A program made the position numbers and the translations under genes. DNA of 8,787 nucleotides, from NCBI GenBank assembly GCA_900772695.1, contig CAAGRO010000370.1, forward strand, positions 1-8,787. Reading direction: 5' to 3'. Shown here piece by piece: positions 5,902 through 8,787 of this stretch. Source of the DNA: an uncultured Oribacterium sp. Lineage in GTDB: Bacteria > Bacillota > Clostridia > Lachnospirales > Lachnospiraceae. Numbering within the stretch: the stretch's first letter is position 1; each line of letters opens with the position of its first letter. The notes beneath the pieces were generated by a model, which saw only the letters and a program-made list of their open reading frames with translations, was not told where the DNA came from and did not search any database.

Positions 5902-5935
5902 AACGGCAGAGGGAAACCCTCTGCCGTTTATTCTA
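5902..5935 (+). terminator. Intrinsic terminator of the plus-strand secreted-protein gene
   Basis: A perfect 12-bp stem AACGGCAGAGGG / CCCTCTGCCGTT with an AAA loop (5902-5913, 5917-5928) is followed on the plus strand by TATTCTAT and ends in TT itself. The tail overlaps the stop codon of the convergent reductase. On the minus strand the sequence after the stem is not T-rich. Confidence 0.7.
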
Positions 5936-6973
5936 TACCTGTCTACGTGCGTCAAGTTCTCCGGCGATGGATGCCTGGATCTCGTCGATCTCGCGCAGCT
6001 CTTCCTCTGAGAAGCTGGTGTTCTCGATGGCACCGAGGTTCTCGAGGATCTGCTGTGGCTTCGATGCGCCGATCAGCACCGAGGTGATCTCCGGGTCGCG
6101 GAGGTCCCAGGCGAGGGCCATCTGCGGGAGGGTCTGGCCGCGGCGCTTCGCGATCTCATCGAGGCGACGAATGCCCTCCATCTTCTCCGGCTTGAGGTCG
6201 TCTGCGTGAAGGAAGCGACCATCCTTCGCGATACGTGAATCAGAAGGAATGCCCTTCAGGTATTTCTCGGACAGCATGCCCTGGGCGAGCGGTGAGAAGC
6301 AGATGACACCCATCCCGTCCTCGCGGGCAAAGTCCTTGAGACCGTTCCGCTCGATGGTCCGATCGAGAATCGAGTAGCGGTTCTGGTTGATGATGAGCGG
6401 CAGATGAATCTCCCGTGCCAGCTTCCGCGCCTCGGCGGCGTGCGGGCCGTCGTAATTCGAGATACCGACATACAGCGCCTTACCAGAGCGCACGATCTGG
6501 TCGAGCGCCATGATGGTCTCCTCGAGCGGAGTCTCCAGATCCATACGATGATGGTAGAAGATATCCACATAATCGAGCTGCATGCGCTTCAGCGACTGAT
6601 CGAGCGATGCCATCAGATACTTACGGGAGCCCCAGTCACCGTACGGGCCGTCCCACATGGTGTAGCCTGCCTTCGAGGAGATGATCATCTCATCACGGTA
6701 CGGACGAAGATCCGAGCTCATGATCTTTCCGAAGTTCTCCTCCGCGGCGCCCGGCTCCGGGCCGTAGTTGTTCGCCAGGTCGAAGTGGGTGATGCCGTGA
6801 TCAAATGCCGTAAACAGCATCGACTTCATCACGTCCATATCAGCCTCCGTGCCGAAGTTGTGCCAGAGGCCCAGGGACACCTTCGGAAGCTTCAGTCCTG
6901 ACTTTCCACAGCGCCGGTAAAGGTTCCCCTCGTCGCTGTAACGGCCTGCTGCGGCCACATATTTCTCGCTCAT
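5933..6973 (-). CDS. yghZ: YghZ/Gpr-type aldo/keto reductase (L-glyceraldehyde-3-phosphate reductase family)
   Basis: A cytoplasmic NADPH-dependent TIM-barrel reductase. E. coli YghZ (Gpr, AKR14) reduces L-glyceraldehyde 3-phosphate and detoxifies aldehydes such as methylglyoxal; the substrate here is inferred. With the start at 6973 the protein is 346 residues, the length I recall for E. coli YghZ. Shared blocks include YRRCGKSGLKLP, SLGLWHNFG, GITHFDLANNYGP, SRKYLMASLDQSLKRM and GKALYVGIS. The catalytic tetrad is Asp65, Tyr70, Lys101 and His142. FSPLAQGMLSEKYL (226-239) and SVLIGASKPQQI (298-309) form the usual cofactor region. An in-frame TTG at 7000 would add nine Lys/Glu-rich residues. 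I reject it because the purine-rich AAGAGGAGGA that would encode them is the ribosome-binding site, 7 nt before the ATG. It lies 229 nt downstream of glf and has a leader with a long inverted repeat. Confidence 0.93.
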   Translation of the reverse strand: MSEKYVAAAGRYSDEGNLYRRCGKSGLKLPKVSLGLWHNFGTEADMDVMKSMLFTAFDHGITHFDLANNYGPEPGAAEENFGKIMSSDLRPYRDEMIISSKAGYTMWDGPYGDWGSRKYLMASLDQSLKRMQLDYVDIFYHHRMDLETPLEETIMALDQIVRSGKALYVGISNYDGPHAAEARKLAREIHLPLIINQNRYSILDRTIERNGLKDFAREDGMGVICFSPLAQGMLSEKYLKGIPSDSRIAKDGRFLHADDLKPEKMEGIRRLDEIAKRRGQTLPQMALAWDLRDPEITSVLIGASKPQQILENLGAIENTSFSEEELREIDEIQASIAGELDARRQV

Positions 6974-6980
6974 ATCTTCT

Positions 6981-6988
6981 TCCTCCTC
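6981..6988 (-). promoter_or_regulatory. Strong ribosome-binding site that sets the aldo/keto reductase start
   Basis: GAGGAGGA on the minus strand, with 7 nt to the ATG at 6973, is an almost perfect match to the 16S rRNA tail. It excludes the upstream in-frame TTG as the start. Confidence 0.85.
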
Positions 6989-6999
6989 TTTAGAAACCA

Positions 7000-7090
7000 A
7001 GAACCTTTACTTCTGATGATCGTTTATCCACATCGAATTCGTGTGCTTCCACACCGACCCTCGCGTGTCTCCATCAAAAGTAAAGGTTCT
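7000..7090 (-). repeat. 19-bp inverted repeat with 53-bp spacer in the reductase leader
   Basis: The arm at 7000-7018 (AGAACCTTTACTTCTGATG) and the reverse complement of 7072-7090 (AGAACCTTTACTTTTGATG) agree at 18 of 19 positions. The 53-nt interior contains a smaller hairpin GTGTG-CTTC-CACAC (7041-7054) and CGAATTCG. In RNA the long stem would end 11 nt before the ribosome-binding site, with no T-tract, so it is not a simple terminator. It may be a structured leader, a pair of operators, or a tiny element with terminal inverted repeats. I saw no flanking target-site duplication. Confidence 0.7.
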
Positions 7091-7097
7091 GTCTTAC

Positions 7098-7127
7098 ATT
7101 ATTGTTCGGTCCTGCGATAGAATCCAA
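7098..7127 (-). promoter_or_regulatory. Possible promoter of the aldo/keto reductase gene
   Basis: On the minus strand a -10-like AATAAT (7098-7103) follows a weak -35 TTGGAT (7122-7127) at 18 bp. Transcription would start near 7091, exactly where the inverted repeat begins, giving a leader of about 117 nt. The match is moderate only. I saw no convincing terminator after glf, so read-through from glf is also possible. Confidence 0.35.
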
Positions 7128-7202
7128 ACGCACACCGCTTAGGGATGTACTTTTATCCATTCCTCCTGGTGCCTTCGGCCCCGTGCAGCTACCTTCTTTA
7201 TT

Positions 7203-8360
7203 TTACAGCTCCTGCCGGCTCATCTCAAGTGCCGATGCAATCACCTTGTCCATGTCATAATACTTGTACTCACCAAGGCGGCCACCGAAGATCACGCGCG
7301 TCTCGCTGTCTGCCAGCTTCTTATATGCCTGATAGAGCGCGCCGTTTTTCTCATCATTGACCGGATAGTACGGCTCATCGCCCGGCTTCCACTCGCTCGA
7401 GAACTCGCGGGAGATGACAGTCTTCGGAAGGTCCCGGCCCTCCGCGTCCTTGCCGAACTCAAACCACTTATGCTCGATGATCCGGGTCCATGGCGTCTCG
7501 CGATCGGTGTAGTTGACGGCTGCATTGCCCTGGAAATTCGGCTGGTCGAGAAGCTCCGTCTCGAAGCGCACCGAACGGTACTCGAGCGTGCCGAGCTGGT
7601 AGCCGAAGTACGCGTCGATCGCACCGGTATAGACTACCTTCTCCGCGAGCGCATCATACTTCGCCTTCTCCGCGAGGTAATCCACGCCGAGCTCGACCTC
7701 GATGCCGTCGAGCATGTTCGCCACCATCTGCGTATAGCGCCCGACTGGAATGCCCTGGTAGATCGCATTGAAATAATTGTTGTCGAAGGTGAGGCGCACC
7801 GGCAGGCGCTTGATGATGAAGCTCGGAAGCTCCGTGCACGGACGGCCCCACTGCTTCTCGGTGTAGCCCTTAATGAGTTTCTCGTAAATGTCGACGCCGA
7901 TCAGCGAAATCGCCTGCTCCTCGAGGTTCTGCGGCTCAAACGGCGCATCCGCCGCGAGCCCGCGCTCCGCCTGCTTCCGCGCGATGTAATCCCGCTTCTG
8001 CTCGTCGATCTTCGCTGCCGCTTCCTCCGGCGTCACCACGCCCCACATGCGGTTGAAGGTGTACATGTTGAACGGCAGCGAGTAGAGCTCGCCGTGGTAG
8101 TTCGCCACCGGTGAATTCGTGAAGCGGTTGAAGGTCGCGAACTGCTGCACGTAGTTCCAGACCTCCGTGTCGTTCGTGTGGAAGATGTGCGCGCCATACT
8201 TATGCACATGGATGCCCTCCACGTCCTCCGTATAGACATTGCCAGCGATGTTCGGCCGCCGATCGATCACCCGCACCGACTTCCCCGCCTTCCGCGCCTC
8301 ATGCGCAAACACCGCGCCGTACAGGCCGGCACCCACTACCAGATAATCATATTTCGCCAT
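7203..8360 (-). CDS. glf: UDP-galactopyranose mutase
   Basis: A flavoenzyme that interconverts UDP-galactopyranose and UDP-galactofuranose, the donor of galactofuranose for surface glycans; cytoplasmic. The 385-residue protein is complete and close to the bacterial family throughout. The FAD Rossmann motif is VVGAGLYGAVFA (8-19), followed by RRPNIAGNVYTED (34-46) and HKYGAHIFHTND (53-64). FNMYTFNRMWG (97-107), GYTEKQWGR (165-173, with the substrate-stacking Trp) and PVRLTFDNNYF (187-197) follow. The C-terminal part has TRIIEHK (292-298), EPYYPVND (329-336) and FGGRLGEYKYYDM (358-370). Arg189 and Arg293 correspond to the arginines that bind the UDP-sugar phosphates. Residues about 128-142 are a modest insertion relative to the E. 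coli protein as I recall it. The ATG has AAGGAGAG 4 nt upstream, in the 13-nt gap after manA, so the two are very probably one transcript feeding surface polysaccharide synthesis. Confidence 0.97.
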   Translation of the reverse strand: MAKYDYLVVGAGLYGAVFAHEARKAGKSVRVIDRRPNIAGNVYTEDVEGIHVHKYGAHIFHTNDTEVWNYVQQFATFNRFTNSPVANYHGELYSLPFNMYTFNRMWGVVTPEEAAAKIDEQKRDYIARKQAERGLAADAPFEPQNLEEQAISLIGVDIYEKLIKGYTEKQWGRPCTELPSFIIKRLPVRLTFDNNYFNAIYQGIPVGRYTQMVANMLDGIEVELGVDYLAEKAKYDALAEKVVYTGAIDAYFGYQLGTLEYRSVRFETELLDQPNFQGNAAVNYTDRETPWTRIIEHKWFEFGKDAEGRDLPKTVISREFSSEWKPGDEPYYPVNDEKNGALYQAYKKLADSETRVIFGGRLGEYKYYDMDKVIASALEMSRQEL

Positions 8361-8373
8361 ATCGCTCTCCTTT

Positions 8374-8787
8374 TTAACATGTCACCTTCAGTAATTCACT
8401 CGTACCACTGATCTCGAGGCCAATGCTGTCGGCCGGCACGAAGATGCAGTCGCCTTTCCGGAACGAAAGCTCCACATCCTCGCCGCGCAGCGTACCGCTG
8501 CCATCCACACAGAGCAGCACCTCGAAGGAGTCCGGGCCCGTCGAAAATCGAACGGCTTCCACCGCTTTTTCATCCGTCATCCACCGTGATGATGCATCCT
8601 GCGACATCTCCGCAGATGCGTTATCCACAGTTTTTTCATGTGCATCCACCGGCATGTCCTGAGCTGATGAAACAGATACACCCGATGCTGGCTGCTTTTC
8701 ACTCAGCAAGGTATCCAGGTGGATCCGCTCCGTCCGGAAGTACTTGCACTGCTCGAGGAGCTCCACGCTGTAGCCGTCATGCTCCTC
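8374..8787 (-). CDS. manA: Class I mannose-6-phosphate isomerase, C-terminal part
   Basis: The enzyme interconverts fructose-6-phosphate and mannose-6-phosphate, linking glycolysis to GDP-mannose and glycan synthesis; cytoplasmic zinc enzyme. The 5' end is off the right edge; 137 codons plus the stop remain. The fragment opens EEHDGYSVELLEQCKYFRTERIHL, which matches the segment leading into the second cupin of class I PMI. It ends with the cupin strands FEVLLCVDGSGTLRGEDVEL, FRKGDCIFVPADSIGLEISG and ELLKVTC. The zinc ligands and catalytic domain lie outside the window. Between these blocks is an extra hydrophilic stretch of about 40-45 residues rich in Ser, Ala, Asp and Glu, longer than I expect for the family. 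glf begins 13 nt downstream, so they are probably an operon. The family call is good; a PMI-like cupin paralogue cannot be excluded from the C-terminus alone. Confidence 0.8.
   Translation of the reverse strand, partial: EEHDGYSVELLEQCKYFRTERIHLDTLLSEKQPASGVSVSSAQDMPVDAHEKTVDNASAEMSQDASSRWMTDEKAVEAVRFSTGPDSFEVLLCVDGSGTLRGEDVELSFRKGDCIFVPADSIGLEISGTSELLKVTC

Noticed and set aside
7000..7090. Miniature transposable element bounded by 19-bp terminal repeats
   Set aside because: No target-site duplication is visible and only one copy is in the window. Kept as an alternative to a structured leader rather than called as an element.
7077..7163. 28-codon minus-strand frame (MDKSTSLSGVRLDS...) after AGGAGG, ending within the inverted repeat upstream of the aldo/keto reductase
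   Set aside because: The AGGAGG is only 1 nt from the ATG, too close for normal initiation, and there is no independent support. A leader peptide is possible but cannot be claimed.
7141..7202. Terminator after glf
   Set aside because: The best hairpin (GGGGCC-GAA-GGCACC) has a mismatch in a 6-bp stem and no T-tract, so it was not called.

Overview
The window looks like a stretch of chromosome from a moderately GC-rich Firmicute, most likely a Lachnospiraceae-type member of Clostridia. This is inferred from strong purine-rich ribosome-binding sites, a eukaryotic-like (type 2) isoleucyl-tRNA synthetase, an alpha-glucan phosphorylase N-terminus, and a secreted protein carrying the aromatic/Gly 'cell-wall-binding' module common in that family. 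No tRNA, rRNA, CRISPR array, insertion sequence or phage gene was seen.

Layout, left to right. (1) 1-181, minus: the first 60 codons of an alpha-glucan (glycogen) phosphorylase, cut by the window edge. (2) 326-3577, minus: a complete ileS with its own sigma70-type promoter (3684-3712) and a strong hairpin after its stop. (3) 3825-4361, minus: a small secreted Ala/Thr/Asn-rich protein of unknown function with its own terminator. (4) 4362-4993: a 632-bp divergent intergenic region, the most unusual part of the window. It holds eight alternately oriented copies of a GTAGGCA heptamer (six exact) at 32-33 bp steps (one step is 24), cre-like boxes, a hairpin-rich leader, and two near-identical extended -10 promoters facing outward. 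(5) 4994-5830, plus: a secreted protein with one cell-wall-binding module and a long Ser/Thr/Asn tail. (6) 5831-5932: two hairpins between convergent genes, one serving each strand. (7) 5933-6973, minus: a YghZ-type aldo/keto reductase whose leader carries a 19-bp inverted repeat with 53-bp spacing. (8) 7203-8360, minus: UDP-galactopyranose mutase (glf). (9) 8374-8787, minus: the C-terminal part of a class I mannose-6-phosphate isomerase (manA), 13 nt upstream of glf and probably co-transcribed with it.

How the parts fit: ileS, glgP, manA, glf and the aldo/keto reductase are conventional housekeeping or sugar-metabolism genes; manA-glf points to supply of sugars for a surface polysaccharide. 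The accessory element is the divergent pair at 3825-5830. Both products are predicted to be exported, both carry an FGPSVP motif near the C-terminus, and both have a TGnTATAGTAT promoter core. The regularly phased heptamer array lies between those promoters, so I propose the two genes are one co-regulated surface-protein locus. That is an inference; nothing here shows what the proteins do.
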